DNA from: Terriglobales bacterium
GTDB lineage: Bacteria > Acidobacteriota > Terriglobia > Terriglobales > Acidobacteriaceae
Direction: 5' to 3'
Length of the DNA: 64,000 bases
Assembly: GCA_025936825.1 (NCBI GenBank)
Contig: JAICSO010000004.1
Span: 1-64,000, forward strand
Below are positions 1 through 8,352 of this stretch, piece after piece (the first letter of the stretch is position 1; each line of letters begins with the position of its first letter). Under the pieces are notes generated by a model. It did no database searches. It worked only from the letters and a program-made list of their open reading frames with translations, and was not told the DNA's origin. The translations under genes and the position numbers were made by a program.

Positions 1-426
1 CATGCACCGAGCGACGAGATCGCTCCTCAAGAGTGCGGATGGAAGCATGGCGACAGTGGCTACTCGGCAGGAGAAGAACTTGTTTCCTAGAACTCGAAAA
101 GAATCGACTTGACTCCGACCGGCCTTCTCATGGAAGGCGATTACACTCATTGACCTTTGCTAAGCGACTCGAACGCCTGCAGCACTTGCAGTCCGCTTGT
201 CTCGGGCCTGCTTCGGTTGGCTCGATAAATGGAGCCGTTTGAAGAAGGGCCAATCAGGCACCTGAGCCCTTACGGAATCCCATAGCTGTTGCTGCTGAGA
301 ACAGGCGATAGCAGAAGTGTGCGCCGTCGAGCGGCTGGGTGGGCACAAAACTGGCACAAAAAGAACAAGCAGGTATCAAGCGAGAAAACGAAGCTTCTAA
401 GTTTTTCCCGCCTCACAAGAATGAAA
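1..426. other. No supported gene upstream of tRNA-Pro
   Basis: No convincing coding region, RNA gene or repeat is visible in this stretch. Short open frames exist on both strands, but none has a recognisable family, a good ribosome-binding site or consistent codon use. A frame of about 30 codons near 311 to 405 vaguely resembles the tail of a phage-type integrase, which would fit a tRNA-adjacent attachment site, but it is too short and degenerate to call. Confidence 0.5.
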
Positions 427-503
427 TGGTCGGGGCGATTGGATTTGAACCAACGACCCCCTGCGCCCAAGGCAGGTGCGCTACCAGGCTGCGCTACGCC
501 CCG
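427..503 (-). tRNA. tRNA-Pro (anticodon TGG)
   Basis: The reverse complement folds as a standard cloverleaf. The acceptor stem CGGGGCG pairs with CGCCCCG, the D arm is GCGC..GCGC, the anticodon stem CCTGC/GCAGG carries the loop CTTGGGC with anticodon TGG, and the T arm is GTTGG-TTCAAAT-CCAAT. The discriminator base is A and a genomically encoded CCA follows at 427 to 429. The tRNA reads CCA and other proline codons. Open frames running across this gene on either strand are artefacts of its GC-rich, stop-free sequence. Confidence 0.97.
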
Positions 504-602
504 ACAAGACGTGTGCACTTATTTTAAACCAGACTGGACAAAACACGAGTGTGCCCGAGTCGCTTTTGCATCGCTATACAAAGTTGGTACCAAGGACCAT
601 GC

Positions 603-692
603 GTCCGCTGAAGCGGACTCTGTTTGCCGCACGCTCCGTTCCCGGCACTCACGTACCGGGCTACTTAGGTTCCGCCGCTGAAGCGGCTCGGG
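603..692. repeat. Composite palindromic repeat, type A copy 1
   Basis: Three hairpins lie in a row. GTCCGCTGAAGCGGAC is at 603-618, an imperfect stem of the form CCCGG..CCGGG is at 641-660 and is followed by CTA, and GCCGCTGAAGCGGC lies near 674-688. The same order of motifs recurs at 2457-2538 and 21161-21244, in noncoding DNA each time. It belongs to a dispersed, probably transcribed or mobile palindromic family. No protein is encoded here. Confidence 0.75.
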
Positions 693-743
693 CCTGGTTA
701 GCTCACCGGCTTGCTTAGTGATCGAGCTCATTAATGACGCGTG

Positions 744-894
744 GGATGGCTGCTACTCAGCGTCCGCAAAATTAGGAATAAACGTTTCTTGCAGCCAAGC
801 AACGTTTCTTCCGTGATGGCGCGCGTAGGATGGCTGCTACTCAGCGTCCGCAAAATTGCAAGTAAACATTTCTTGCGGCCAAGCGTTATTTCTA
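744..894. repeat. 84-bp direct tandem duplication
   Basis: Two imperfect copies of one unit lie head to tail. Both begin with GGATGGCTGCTACTCAGCG (744 and 828) and continue through a shared CGTCCGCAAAATT, a TAAAC.TTTCTTGC block and CCAAGC. The copies differ at scattered positions, so the duplication is not recent. The region between tRNA-Pro and the RNB gene (504-918) holds only this duplication and the type A palindrome. Confidence 0.8.
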
Positions 895-918
895 CAAGCC
901 GCGAGTGACGTGCGCGAA

Positions 919-2370
919 CTACGCGCGCGCGAAATCGATGTAGCCGCGTTGAACGTCGGTGCGGGTAAGGCGAACGCGAACTTTGTCGCCGACGTCGAGG
1001 CCTTGTGAACCTTGAGCGAGCAATCCTTCCACATGAGGCTTCAACACACGGACGAAAGTTCCGTGCTGGGTAACGCCGGTGACGATCGCGTCAAAAGTCC
1101 CGCCGATGCGGTTGCTCATCACGACCGCGGCGAGGCGCTTCGACATCTCGCGCTCCACTTTGCGGGCGGCATCTTCTTTCTCTGTGCAATTGCGAGCGAT
1201 GGCGGAGAGTTCGCCGTCGGAATAGGGATTCGGCTGGCCGCCGATAAAGGCCTTCAGCAGGCGCTGCGTAACAACATCGGCGAATCGGCGGTTGGGCGCG
1301 GTGGAGTGGGTATAGTCCTGAACTGCGAGGCCGAAGTGGCCGGGTTCGGGATCACCCGGACGTTCGAGCACATACTCGCCGGGGCCGATGAGCTTGATGA
1401 CCGCGAGCGAGAGGTCGGCGAAGTGGTCGGGATCGGCCTGCTTGCGCTGAAGGAGAAAATCATTCAGCGCTTTCGAACTCGGCTCTGCGGGGAGGTGCCC
1501 GCCCTTCGCGGCAGCAAGTTGGACGATGCGGTCCCAGCGTTCCGGTGTTCGCACAATGCGGCGGAGAGACGAAACTTGTTCGAGCAGGCGCGCGACCACG
1601 CCATTCGCCGCGACCATGAAATCCTCTATCAATTCGGTGGCGGGGTTCTTCTCCTGCTTGGCGACATCGACCACCTGATTGTTGAGCAGAATGGGGTGGA
1701 CTTCGTTGGTGTCGATGTTCAGCGCGCCGTGCTGGAAGCGCTGCGTCTTGAGTGACTGGGCGACCTGGTTCTGAAGCTTGAGCTGCGATTGGAGATCGGC
1801 GGAGGCCGCGACCTTGGGGGGAGCTTTTGACGTGCCTTCCAGCCACGCGCCAACCGCGCTGTAAGTAAGTTGAGCTTTGTTACGAACCAGCGCGGGATAG
1901 ACCGTGCCGGAGTTGACGGTGCCATCGGCAGCAGCCACGAATTCAATCACCATTGAGAGGCGGTCTTCATTTTCTAGCAGAGAGGATGCGCCGGTGGAGA
2001 GCGCCTCAGGCAGCATGGGGAAGTTACAAACGCCGGTGTAGACGGTGGTAGTTTCTTTCGCCGCGTGATCGTCTATGGGGCAAGACTTCGGGACGAAGGC
2101 GTCGACGTCGGCGATCCCGACTAGGACCTTCACCGCGCCATTTGGGAGCTGCTCGACAACCTCGATCTGGTCGAGGTCGCGGGAGGTGTCGTTGTCGATG
2201 GACGACCAGAGAAGGTCGCGGAGGTCGCGGACTTTGTCGGAGGGGGGGGATGACGGGTGGGTTTGAATGCGCGCCATCTGTTGTTTCACGGCGTCCGGGA
2301 AGTCGGGCTCGAAGCCATGTTCCATCATGATTTGTTTGGCCATGGCTTGAAGGTCGACGTGGTTGTTCAT
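919..2370 (-). CDS. RNB-domain exoribonuclease (RNase II/R family)
   Basis: This is a 483-residue 3'-to-5' exoribonuclease of the RNase II/R superfamily, expected to degrade single-stranded RNA processively in the cytoplasm. The catalytic acidic cluster appears as DNDTSRDLDQIE, the counterpart of the D..RDFDD motif; the last Asp is Gln here, as in a recognised subgroup of RNB proteins. The later YTHSTAPNRRFADVVTQR block is the conserved RNB C-terminal motif, and a short S1-like domain closes the protein (VTGVTQHGTFVRV). The N-terminal cold-shock domains of full RNase R are absent, so it is shorter than the E. coli enzymes (about 640 and 810 residues). The ATG at 2370 is chosen because AGGAG lies six bases upstream; a longer in-frame start at 2424 lacks this signal. 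It is transcribed alone, away from the upstream repeats. Confidence 0.88.
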   Translation of the reverse strand: MNNHVDLQAMAKQIMMEHGFEPDFPDAVKQQMARIQTHPSSPPSDKVRDLRDLLWSSIDNDTSRDLDQIEVVEQLPNGAVKVLVGIADVDAFVPKSCPIDDHAAKETTTVYTGVCNFPMLPEALSTGASSLLENEDRLSMVIEFVAAADGTVNSGTVYPALVRNKAQLTYSAVGAWLEGTSKAPPKVAASADLQSQLKLQNQVAQSLKTQRFQHGALNIDTNEVHPILLNNQVVDVAKQEKNPATELIEDFMVAANGVVARLLEQVSSLRRIVRTPERWDRIVQLAAAKGGHLPAEPSSKALNDFLLQRKQADPDHFADLSLAVIKLIGPGEYVLERPGDPEPGHFGLAVQDYTHSTAPNRRFADVVTQRLLKAFIGGQPNPYSDGELSAIARNCTEKEDAARKVEREMSKRLAAVVMSNRIGGTFDAIVTGVTQHGTFVRVLKPHVEGLLAQGSQGLDVGDKVRVRLTRTDVQRGYIDFARA

Positions 2371-2456
2371 GCGGGCTCCTGAGTGAATGAGAAGGGTAAC
2401 ACGGAGCTGTGAGTTGTCAGCCATCAGGAAAACCGGGATTGTTTCTGATTGATGCC

Positions 2457-2538
2457 GTCCGCTGAAGCGGACTCGCTCGTATTGTCGTGCCTACCCCGCA
2501 CTTACGTGCGGGCTATTTATGTGCCGCCGCTGCGCGGC
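2457..2538. repeat. Composite palindromic repeat, type A copy 2
   Basis: The hairpins are GTCCGCTGAAGCGGAC (2457-2472), CCCGCACTTACGTGCGGG (2495-2512) with a GCTATTTATGTGCC linker, and GCCGCTGCGCGGC (2526-2538). Compared with the copy at 21161-21244 the linkers are nearly identical, while paired stem positions change together. This copy lies in the 474-bp space between the RNB gene and the ClC gene, just upstream of the heptanucleotide array. Confidence 0.85.
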
Positions 2539-2587
2539 TGGATTTGTCTGAGTGAGTGAGAATGTTGCGTAAAAAATATGTATTCGG

Positions 2588-2792
2588 CTGATTGCAGATT
2601 GAAGAATTGAGATTGCAGATTTCACATTGCAGATTTCAGATTTCAGATTGAAGATTGAAGACTGCAGACTGCAGATTGCAGATTTCAGATTGAAGATTGA
2701 AGATTGAAGATTGAAGATTGAAGACTGCAGACTGCAGATTTCAGATTGCAGATTTCAGATTGAAGATTGAACATTTGAGATTGCAGATTGAG
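2588..2792. repeat. Heptanucleotide tandem array (AGATTGN)
   Basis: About 200 bp consist almost only of seven-base units of the form AGATTGA, AGATTGC, AGATTTC and AGACTGC. The exact period-7 phase holds best around 2640-2770. There is no open reading frame with protein-like content. The array sits between the 5' end of the RNB gene and the 3' end of the ClC gene. It resembles the short tandemly repeated heptamers known from cyanobacteria and other bacteria; slippage could change its length between strains. Confidence 0.9.
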
Positions 2793-2844
2793 AAGCGGCT
2801 CCATGAAATCCGGTTTCGGAGTCTTATCGAAGGCTCGAAACTCT

Positions 2845-4620
2845 CTAGTCTGTTTCGGCCAGTTCCTGATAGCGAGCGAGCACGTCTTGCTTGGAGACGA
2901 TGCCCTCGATCTGGCTGAAGTTAGCGCGGTTAACGACGGGAACGATGGGCCAGCGGTCGACGTAACGCAAGGCTACTTCCAGTGGATGGTCCGGATGCAA
3001 GTAAGGCAAAGAGCGCAGTGGAAGTAAGCTGTGCAAGGTGAGATCACTCTTCCCTTCCGCGACCCAGGATGCAAGCTGGGCGACTTTCACAAGATTCCAT
3101 CCAGCAGTGGTGGTGTGAACAAGAGCATAGTCGGTGGTGAAGCCCTTCGTCTGTTGTGACGCTTGGGCGATGGTAAGGCTTGCATCGAGCACGGCACCGG
3201 AAAAGGGGCGCATAGCATCTTCAACACGCAAGATACTCTGCTCGCGCTGCTCTTCCATGGAGGGAAGTTCGAGGCCGTCCTGCCGGGTGAGTAGGTCGAA
3301 GATTGGCGTCTTCCAGAATGCACGCGAAATTACATAGGCTACGGTGTTGGCGACAATTACCGGAAGAATGATTGAATAATTGCCACTTACTTCGAGCACC
3401 ATGAAGACCGAGGTCATGGGAGCGCGGAGGAATCCCGCAAAAAGCACGCCCATTCCGACCAGAGCATAAGTTGCGGTAGATACCGCAAGGTGGGGAACGA
3501 GTAAGTGCTCAAGTCCCGCGATGAAGGCGCCGAGCATAGCACCGATAAATAAGGTGGGGGCGAACATGCCGCCGGGCGTGCCGCTGGTGAACGAGAGGAT
3601 CGTGGAAAGAATTTTCAGTCCGGCGAGTATGCCGAGAAATTGCCAGGTGAATTGGCCGCGGATGGCTTCGTCCATGAAGCTGTATCCGGCGCCCATGATC
3701 TGAGGCGCGCCCAGCGCGGCGATGCCGCCGATGATGAGGCCCGCGAGCGCGGGCTGAAAGTACTGGGTCCAGCGCGGCATTGCTTTCAGCTTCGGACGAA
3801 GCACGGCGATGCCGCCGGCGAACACCAGAGAGGCAAGACCTCCCGCAACTCCGAGTACAGCGTATGCGAGCAGTTCCCAGGGATGAGTGAGTTCGACTTG
3901 GGGAATCCGAAAGAGCGATTCCGATCCGAGGAACCAGCGCGTAATCACGACGCTGGAGACTGCCGAGAGTACTACTGAGCCGAGAATGCCCGCGCTCCAG
4001 CGGCCAATAACTTCCTCGATTACAAAGAGCACGGCAGAAATGGGAGCATTGAACGCGGCGGCCAGACCAGCCGCGGCGCCCACCGGCGCGATCAGCCGCA
4101 TGCGGTCGCGCGAAAGACGGAGCCTTCTTCCCAGCGCCGAAGCAAGGCCTGCACCAATTTGCAGCGATGGATCCTCCGGACCAAGCGATTGACCGGAACC
4201 GATCGCCAGGGCGGCGGTGATGAATTTCCCAATTGCGGTGCGAAAGGGGATGTAGCCGTTGTAGATATACAGCGCAGCTTTGGTCTGGTTCACTCCGCTG
4301 CCGCGCGCCAGCGGAAATACATGTAGAACGAGCACGGCAATGACAAGTCCGGTGAGGGAAGGGACGAGCATCAGGCGAAGAGCAGGGGCGGTGATCTCGG
4401 AGCCGAGGAAATACATTCGGCAGAGGTCGATGGCGTACCTGAAACAAACAACCGACAGGCCGGAGAATACACCGATGAACACAGAAAGAATCAGGAAGAA
4501 ACGGTCTTCGCGAAAAACACGGCGCAGAAACGAACGGTGGAAACTCGACGGTGGCTCAGGTGCAGGTGGAATCGGATCGGAGCGCAGGTCGAGCTGTTGC
4601 GACTCTGGAATGACGTCCAC
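2845..4620 (-). CDS. ClC-family chloride/proton antiporter with CBS domains
   Basis: This 591-residue inner-membrane protein has the ClC fold (about residues 40-440) followed by a C-terminal cytoplasmic CBS pair (about 455-590). Selectivity-filter motifs are visible: GSGVNQT near 107, GPEDPSLQIG near 147 (the GxExP motif with gating Glu149) and GGMFAP. The internal proton glutamate is kept in VIEEVIG (Glu203), which in this family indicates H+/Cl- exchange rather than a passive channel. CBS domains usually bind adenine nucleotides and tune transport. The start is a GTG one base after the TGA of the upstream TPR gene, with AGGAAGGA as ribosome-binding site, so translation is probably coupled. 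The order MarR, TPR, ClC suggests one transcript; a role in acid or osmotic stress is inference. Confidence 0.93.
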   Translation of the reverse strand: MDVIPESQQLDLRSDPIPPAPEPPSSFHRSFLRRVFREDRFFLILSVFIGVFSGLSVVCFRYAIDLCRMYFLGSEITAPALRLMLVPSLTGLVIAVLVLHVFPLARGSGVNQTKAALYIYNGYIPFRTAIGKFITAALAIGSGQSLGPEDPSLQIGAGLASALGRRLRLSRDRMRLIAPVGAAAGLAAAFNAPISAVLFVIEEVIGRWSAGILGSVVLSAVSSVVITRWFLGSESLFRIPQVELTHPWELLAYAVLGVAGGLASLVFAGGIAVLRPKLKAMPRWTQYFQPALAGLIIGGIAALGAPQIMGAGYSFMDEAIRGQFTWQFLGILAGLKILSTILSFTSGTPGGMFAPTLFIGAMLGAFIAGLEHLLVPHLAVSTATYALVGMGVLFAGFLRAPMTSVFMVLEVSGNYSIILPVIVANTVAYVISRAFWKTPIFDLLTRQDGLELPSMEEQREQSILRVEDAMRPFSGAVLDASLTIAQASQQTKGFTTDYALVHTTTAGWNLVKVAQLASWVAEGKSDLTLHSLLPLRSLPYLHPDHPLEVALRYVDRWPIVPVVNRANFSQIEGIVSKQDVLARYQELAETD

Positions 4621-4621
4621 C

Positions 4622-5770
4622 TCAGTTTCCTTCCTGTTCGCGCGAGATTAATAGCAGGGCCAGATCCTTGTCGGTCGGAGGTCCGCAAAGTTCCTTTGTT
4701 TGTTGTTCGATGTCAAAAACAAGACCCATAGCCTCGTCGACCGTGTCTGAGTCAACCGCTGATCTGCGCAATTTTGGCTGCAGTTGCGAGAGATGGGAAT
4801 TGAGTTCTTGTAGCCCAGCCATTCCACTGCTCGCGGCCGGCTTGTTTGCAATGCACTCGGAAAGACGCGCGGCGGCAGTTTGAACGGCATCCTTTACATT
4901 TACAGAACGTTGCGAGGCGGACAGGCGCATATTGTACGGATCTATTTGCATGACGAGGCGCGCCGTTTCGAGGAGTTGCGCGCTCGCGCTGTCGGATGGA
5001 TTCGCCGCCATCGCGCTCTTGAGATAGTGCTCGGAAGTTTTGTACTGCCCCAACTCGAAGGCGGCATGTCCCGCCCCGGCGAGAGCATCTGGGTTCTGAT
5101 GTTTGAGTTTGAGGCTCCGGACAAATAGCGTAAGCGCCCGTTCATAATCAGGCACCTGCATAAAAAGGCCGCCGACCTCAGTGATCAATTCGGGGTCTTG
5201 CGGCAGATTGCTTTCTAAAGCGATTAATTCGGACTCGGCTTGGCCGTGCAGTTGCCGTGCCAGAAGGAAGTTGATCAACTCTAACCGGGCCGAACGGCGG
5301 ATTGAGTCCTGGTCCTGGTCCCAGATGGCATAAATCGCATCATGGTAATAGCGAAGCGCCTGGGCAGCGTCCCCCTTTTGGGCGTAGATGCGGGCCAATT
5401 CGAAATTGACCATGCCATTCTCGGGTTCGCGTTGCCACAGGTTCGTCAGATACTGCAGCGCCTCCTCCGTTCGGTTCAAAGCCAACAGAGCCTGTGCAAG
5501 GCTGAGCTGGATAGAGTAGCTGTCGCGCGAGTACGCGAGGGCAGCATGAAACCGGTTGACCGCGAGGTCCGGGTGGTGGTTGCGAAGATCGAGAGTGCCT
5601 TGCTGAAAGTACTCGTCGGCGCGCGCACTCTGGTGCGACTCAAAAAACTGCGACAGCGCCAGCACGGCGAAAAAGAAGGCGATCGCGCCAGCCGAGAGGG
5701 CCATGATAATGAGCGGCTCTCGAGCGCTATACCAACTGAGTTGTGAATCGTTCACGGAGGGGTTTGCCAT
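4622..5770 (-). CDS. Membrane-anchored TPR-repeat protein
   Basis: This 382-residue protein has a single N-terminal transmembrane helix (about residues 19-41, hydrophobic and followed by FESHQSARADEYFQQG) and then tetratricopeptide-like helical repeats to about residue 270. The repeats show typical spacing, for example in the segments near ALLALNRTEEALQYL and ELARIYAQKGDAAQALRYY. The C-terminal 100 residues have no recognised domain. TPR proteins act as protein-binding scaffolds; the partner is unknown. It overlaps functionally with the ClC gene through stop/start coupling, and lies 9 bp after the MarR gene. No strong Shine-Dalgarno sequence precedes the ATG at 5770. Confidence 0.8.
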   Translation of the reverse strand: MANPSVNDSQLSWYSAREPLIIMALSAGAIAFFFAVLALSQFFESHQSARADEYFQQGTLDLRNHHPDLAVNRFHAALAYSRDSYSIQLSLAQALLALNRTEEALQYLTNLWQREPENGMVNFELARIYAQKGDAAQALRYYHDAIYAIWDQDQDSIRRSARLELINFLLARQLHGQAESELIALESNLPQDPELITEVGGLFMQVPDYERALTLFVRSLKLKHQNPDALAGAGHAAFELGQYKTSEHYLKSAMAANPSDSASAQLLETARLVMQIDPYNMRLSASQRSVNVKDAVQTAAARLSECIANKPAASSGMAGLQELNSHLSQLQPKLRRSAVDSDTVDEAMGLVFDIEQQTKELCGPPTDKDLALLLISREQEGN

Positions 5771-5779
5771 CGCGTTTTT

Positions 5780-6244
5780 CTATGATGCAGAGGCCGAATT
5801 GCTGTGCTCCGGGCCAAGAATCCTGCCGAGCGAGGAAAGCATGTGCGGGCCTTCGCTGGCGAGGCCTTCCACGCTGCGTTCGACAACGCGCGCCAAAAGC
5901 GCCTCTCCCTCACGGGTCAAACGGAGCGACAGACAACGGCGATCACGCTGGCTACGCGGTGCGGAAACAAGACCTCTTTTGACCAAGTCTTTTACCAATC
6001 CAGCCGCCACATGATGATGGACGAACAAGTTTTCCGCGATGAACGACACGTTGACCGATCTTCGATCAGCAAGAGCTTTCAACATCAAGAGTAACTCGTA
6101 TTCGCGGGGATCCAATCCCTCGGACTTCGCAAACGAGCGGCGGATGCGCAGAAACTCCTGAACTCGAAACCAGAATTCCACCAAGGGATTACGACTCCCA
6201 AATCGTGTTCTCGGTTGCTTCACCAGAATCCTCTCATGCGGCAC
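5780..6244 (-). CDS. MarR-family transcriptional regulator
   Basis: This 154-residue winged-helix DNA-binding protein resembles MarR/PadR-like repressors. The wHTH core runs from about residue 50 to 118: the EYELLLMLKAL helix, then SVNVSFIAENLFVHHHVAAG as the HTH with recognition helix, then the wing around SQRDRRCLSLRLTREG with the conserved D-R-R. MarR proteins bind as dimers to palindromes and are often relieved by small phenolic ligands. It heads the MarR-TPR-ClC minus-strand unit and may regulate it. The GTG at 6244 gives the full length, but a second GTG at 6223 has a better ribosome-binding site (AGAGG six bases upstream), so the true protein may be 147 residues. Confidence 0.85.
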   Translation of the reverse strand: MPHERILVKQPRTRFGSRNPLVEFWFRVQEFLRIRRSFAKSEGLDPREYELLLMLKALADRRSVNVSFIAENLFVHHHVAAGLVKDLVKRGLVSAPRSQRDRRCLSLRLTREGEALLARVVERSVEGLASEGPHMLSSLGRILGPEHSNSASAS

Positions 6245-6313
6245 AGATAGCGTAGCCGCCGCGGGCTACAGATTCATTTCCAAATAACGAAAAGAAGATT
6301 TGCGGCGGAATTG

Positions 6314-6586
6314 CTAACAACGAAGTGTGGAAAGAGGGGAGGGCGTGTCGGCATCAGCGAGAGTGTGAGGTCTGGGTGCCCATCGAGCAGCGAGGGTGAA
6401 CGTCACAGCTGCAATCGGTTCTCGCGCCGGGAAAGCGAGAATGAAGTAGAACACTTGTGCCGCGCGATTGGCGCGGAGCGCGGTGGCCGGGCCGTGAACG
6501 GCGGAGAATGGTCCCGCGCCGGCAGGCACAAAGAACACAATCAGCACTGAAAACAGCAGAATGATTGCGGCGGTCCGGATCGCCAT
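6314..6586 (-). CDS. Small conserved-type membrane protein
   Basis: This is a 90-residue protein with one N-terminal hydrophobic segment (TAAIILLFSVLIVFFV) followed by a PFSAVHGPATALRANRAAQ stretch and a second hydrophobic patch (VFYFILAF). I have an impression of similar short proteins with a phrase like SAVHGPxTALRA from acidobacterial genomes, but no function is known to me. The ATG at 6586 is preferred to an upstream TTG at 6622; neither has a strong ribosome-binding site. It lies divergently from the alcohol dehydrogenase gene with about 98 bp between them. Confidence 0.5.
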   Translation of the reverse strand: MAIRTAAIILLFSVLIVFFVPAGAGPFSAVHGPATALRANRAAQVFYFILAFPAREPIAAVTFTLAARWAPRPHTLADADTPSPLSTLRC

Positions 6587-6684
6587 TCTATCTAGTTTGA
6601 CGTGCCCGGCTCCTGGAGTCAATGAAGACTGGGGATACGATCGAGCGCCGGTGAGTGCTCGAGACTAAAATCGGGTAGTTCCCA

Positions 6685-7671
6685 ATGAAAGCAGCAGTTC
6701 TCACCACGCCTGCACCGATCAAGAGCGCCCCTCTACGAATCGAGGATGTGCCTGTACCTGAGCCGCAGCCCGACCACGTGTTGCTGCGTGTGAAGGCCTG
6801 CGGAGTGTGCCGGACTGACCTGCATGTCGTGGAAGGCGAGCTTGAGCCGCTGCGGCCAAGGATCATTCCCGGGCACCAGATCGTTGGCGAGGTCCAGGCT
6901 GGGGATGGGCTGAAGGCTGGAACTCGCGTGGGAGTCTCGTGGATAGGCGGGACGGATGGGACTTGCGCATATTGCCGGCGGGGAATGGAGAATTTGTGCG
7001 ACGCGCCCACGTTCACTGGGTATTCAGTCAACGGGGGATATGCCGAGTACGCGTTGGCAAGGGCTGATTTCTGCTTTCCGATTCCATCGCAGCTGGATGA
7101 TTTGCACGCAGCTCCACTGCTGTGTGCTGGAATCATCGGATTCCGCGCTTTGCGGGTGGCTGGAGTCGAAAAGGGAGAGCGCGTCGGCCTGTTTGGTTTT
7201 GGAGCGTCGGCGCACCTGGCGATTGATGTGCTGCATGCGTGGAAGTGCGAAGTTTATGTTTCCACGCGAGGTGAATCGCACCGAAAGCTGGCGGAATCGC
7301 TCGGTGCCACATGGGTCGGCGACGAACGGGAGAAGCCGCCGGTGGAGCTTGATCGCGCGGTGACGTTTGCGCCGAGTGGCGACGTGGTGGTCGCTGCGCT
7401 TTCCAGCTTGCGCAAGGGCGGAGTGGTAGCGATCAATGCGATCCATCTGGACCGGATGCCGGAATTCGATTATGACCGGCTGCTTTGGGGGGAACGTCAG
7501 ATTCGCAGCGTCGCTAATATGACCCGGGAGGATGCGCGGGACTTCCTCGCACTGGCGGCGGACATCAAGCTCAAACCGAAGGTGACGTCGTTCCCGTTGG
7601 GCAAAGCGAATGAAGCATTACAAGCCCTGAAGAGCGACTCAATTGACGGTGCCGCGGTCATTTTGCCGTAG
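6685..7671 (+). CDS. Zinc-dependent alcohol dehydrogenase (MDR superfamily)
   Basis: This 328-residue cytosolic enzyme is predicted to interconvert an alcohol and an aldehyde with NAD(P). The catalytic zinc ligands are Cys42 (GVCRTDLH) and His64 (PGHQIVG). The structural zinc lobe reads DGTCAYCRRGMENLC, with Cys94, Cys97 and Cys105; the first of the usual four cysteines is Asp91 here. The Rossmann segment contains GLFGFGASAH, a variant of GxGxxG. The length fits the YogA/AdhP-like subgroup. The physiological substrate cannot be read from sequence. It appears monocistronic, divergent from a small membrane protein gene. The ATG at 6685 gives the canonical N-terminus MKAAVL. Confidence 0.9.
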   Translation: MKAAVLTTPAPIKSAPLRIEDVPVPEPQPDHVLLRVKACGVCRTDLHVVEGELEPLRPRIIPGHQIVGEVQAGDGLKAGTRVGVSWIGGTDGTCAYCRRGMENLCDAPTFTGYSVNGGYAEYALARADFCFPIPSQLDDLHAAPLLCAGIIGFRALRVAGVEKGERVGLFGFGASAHLAIDVLHAWKCEVYVSTRGESHRKLAESLGATWVGDEREKPPVELDRAVTFAPSGDVVVAALSSLRKGGVVAINAIHLDRMPEFDYDRLLWGERQIRSVANMTREDARDFLALAADIKLKPKVTSFPLGKANEALQALKSDSIDGAAVILP

Positions 7672-7710
7672 CAGGCTTTGGGGCGGTGCCGTTCCGGCGA
7701 CGTGTGGGTG

Positions 7711-7797
7711 GTTCTTTCGCCCTATTTAAGGCTGAATAATCTTCTACTTTCCCCGCGGCTTACGCGCGGGCTCTATTCTTACGCGGCTTCGCCGCTG
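7711..7797. repeat. Composite palindromic repeat, type B copy 1
   Basis: This element contains GTTCTTTCGCCCT with a weak hairpin at 7719-7732, the stem CCCGCG..CGCGGG around GCTTACG (7752-7770), a TCTATTCTT linker, and GCGGCTTCGCCGC (7783-7795). The second copy at 21043-21130 has the same order and linkers. It lies in the 681-bp noncoding space between the alcohol dehydrogenase and FecR-domain genes. Confidence 0.8.
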
Positions 7798-7991
7798 AAC
7801 TCATGTGGTCATCCCATCCACTCTGCGGAACGAGCTTTGACTCCTAGGGCAGCCCAGTCCTGCGAAGGCATAAATATCGCGCCGTCTTTACCACTTTTCA
7901 TAGTTCTGGTTCTTATCTTGGGAGGTCCCCAGGGCTGGGATGTGCGGAGCCGAATAGGGCAACTTGCAGGCGCCCAATTCGCCGAAGATTC

Positions 7992-8205
7992 TTAACCGCA
8001 AAGAATGCAAAGTACGCAAAGGAAACTTCGCGTTCCGACCTGTACTAGGCATCCGCCGAGCGACCACTTTGCCTGAGGGTTTTTACACGGAAAGGGACGC
8101 AAAGTTGCCAAGGAGACGCCGCCGAAAGACCCCCGCAACACCCGGTTTCCGGTTCAGGGAAGTCCTTCTTTGGATGCTTTGCGATCTTTGCGGTGGATGG
8201 TTCTC
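7992..8205. repeat. Period-9 CGCAAAG-type repeats, partly inverted
   Basis: Three short arrays carry units like ACCGCAAAG, ATGCAAAGT, ACGCAAAGGA: one near 7992-8024, one near 8085-8125 (ACACGGAAAGGGACGCAAAG), and an inverted copy near 8168-8205 (GCTTTGCGATCTTTGCGGT). A related array lies at 10953-10985 between mreB and mreC. No protein-coding signal is seen. The rest of the 7672-8352 intergenic space shows no gene. Confidence 0.7.
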
Positions 8206-8352
8206 TTCCGGTGCCTTTCCAATTCGATCTGCTCGGGAAGAGGAGCGGGGGCTGTGACCTCAGTAATCTGTTTTGGCGCGTAAGTCGTTACTCCACACGG
8301 GCCTATCTGACATACTCATGAGCGAAACAGTACCTCCGCGCAGAGGACGTCA

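Noticed and set aside
311-405. Possible integrase C-terminal remnant next to tRNA-Pro
   Set aside because: About 30 codons only, frame closed upstream, no start or other integrase motif.
289-681. Open frames crossing tRNA-Pro on both strands, with peptides like RLDLNQRPPAPKAGAL
   Set aside because: They are translations of the tRNA gene itself, a common false annotation.
1012-1755. 247-codon frame antisense to the RNB gene
   Set aside because: High-GC shadow of the real gene, with no domain or ribosome-binding site.
2588-2792. CRISPR array
   Set aside because: Seven-base units without spacers and no cas genes nearby.
3509-4447. 312-codon frame in the same strand region as the ClC gene
   Set aside because: Arg/Ser/His-rich out-of-frame shadow; the ClC frame has all family motifs.
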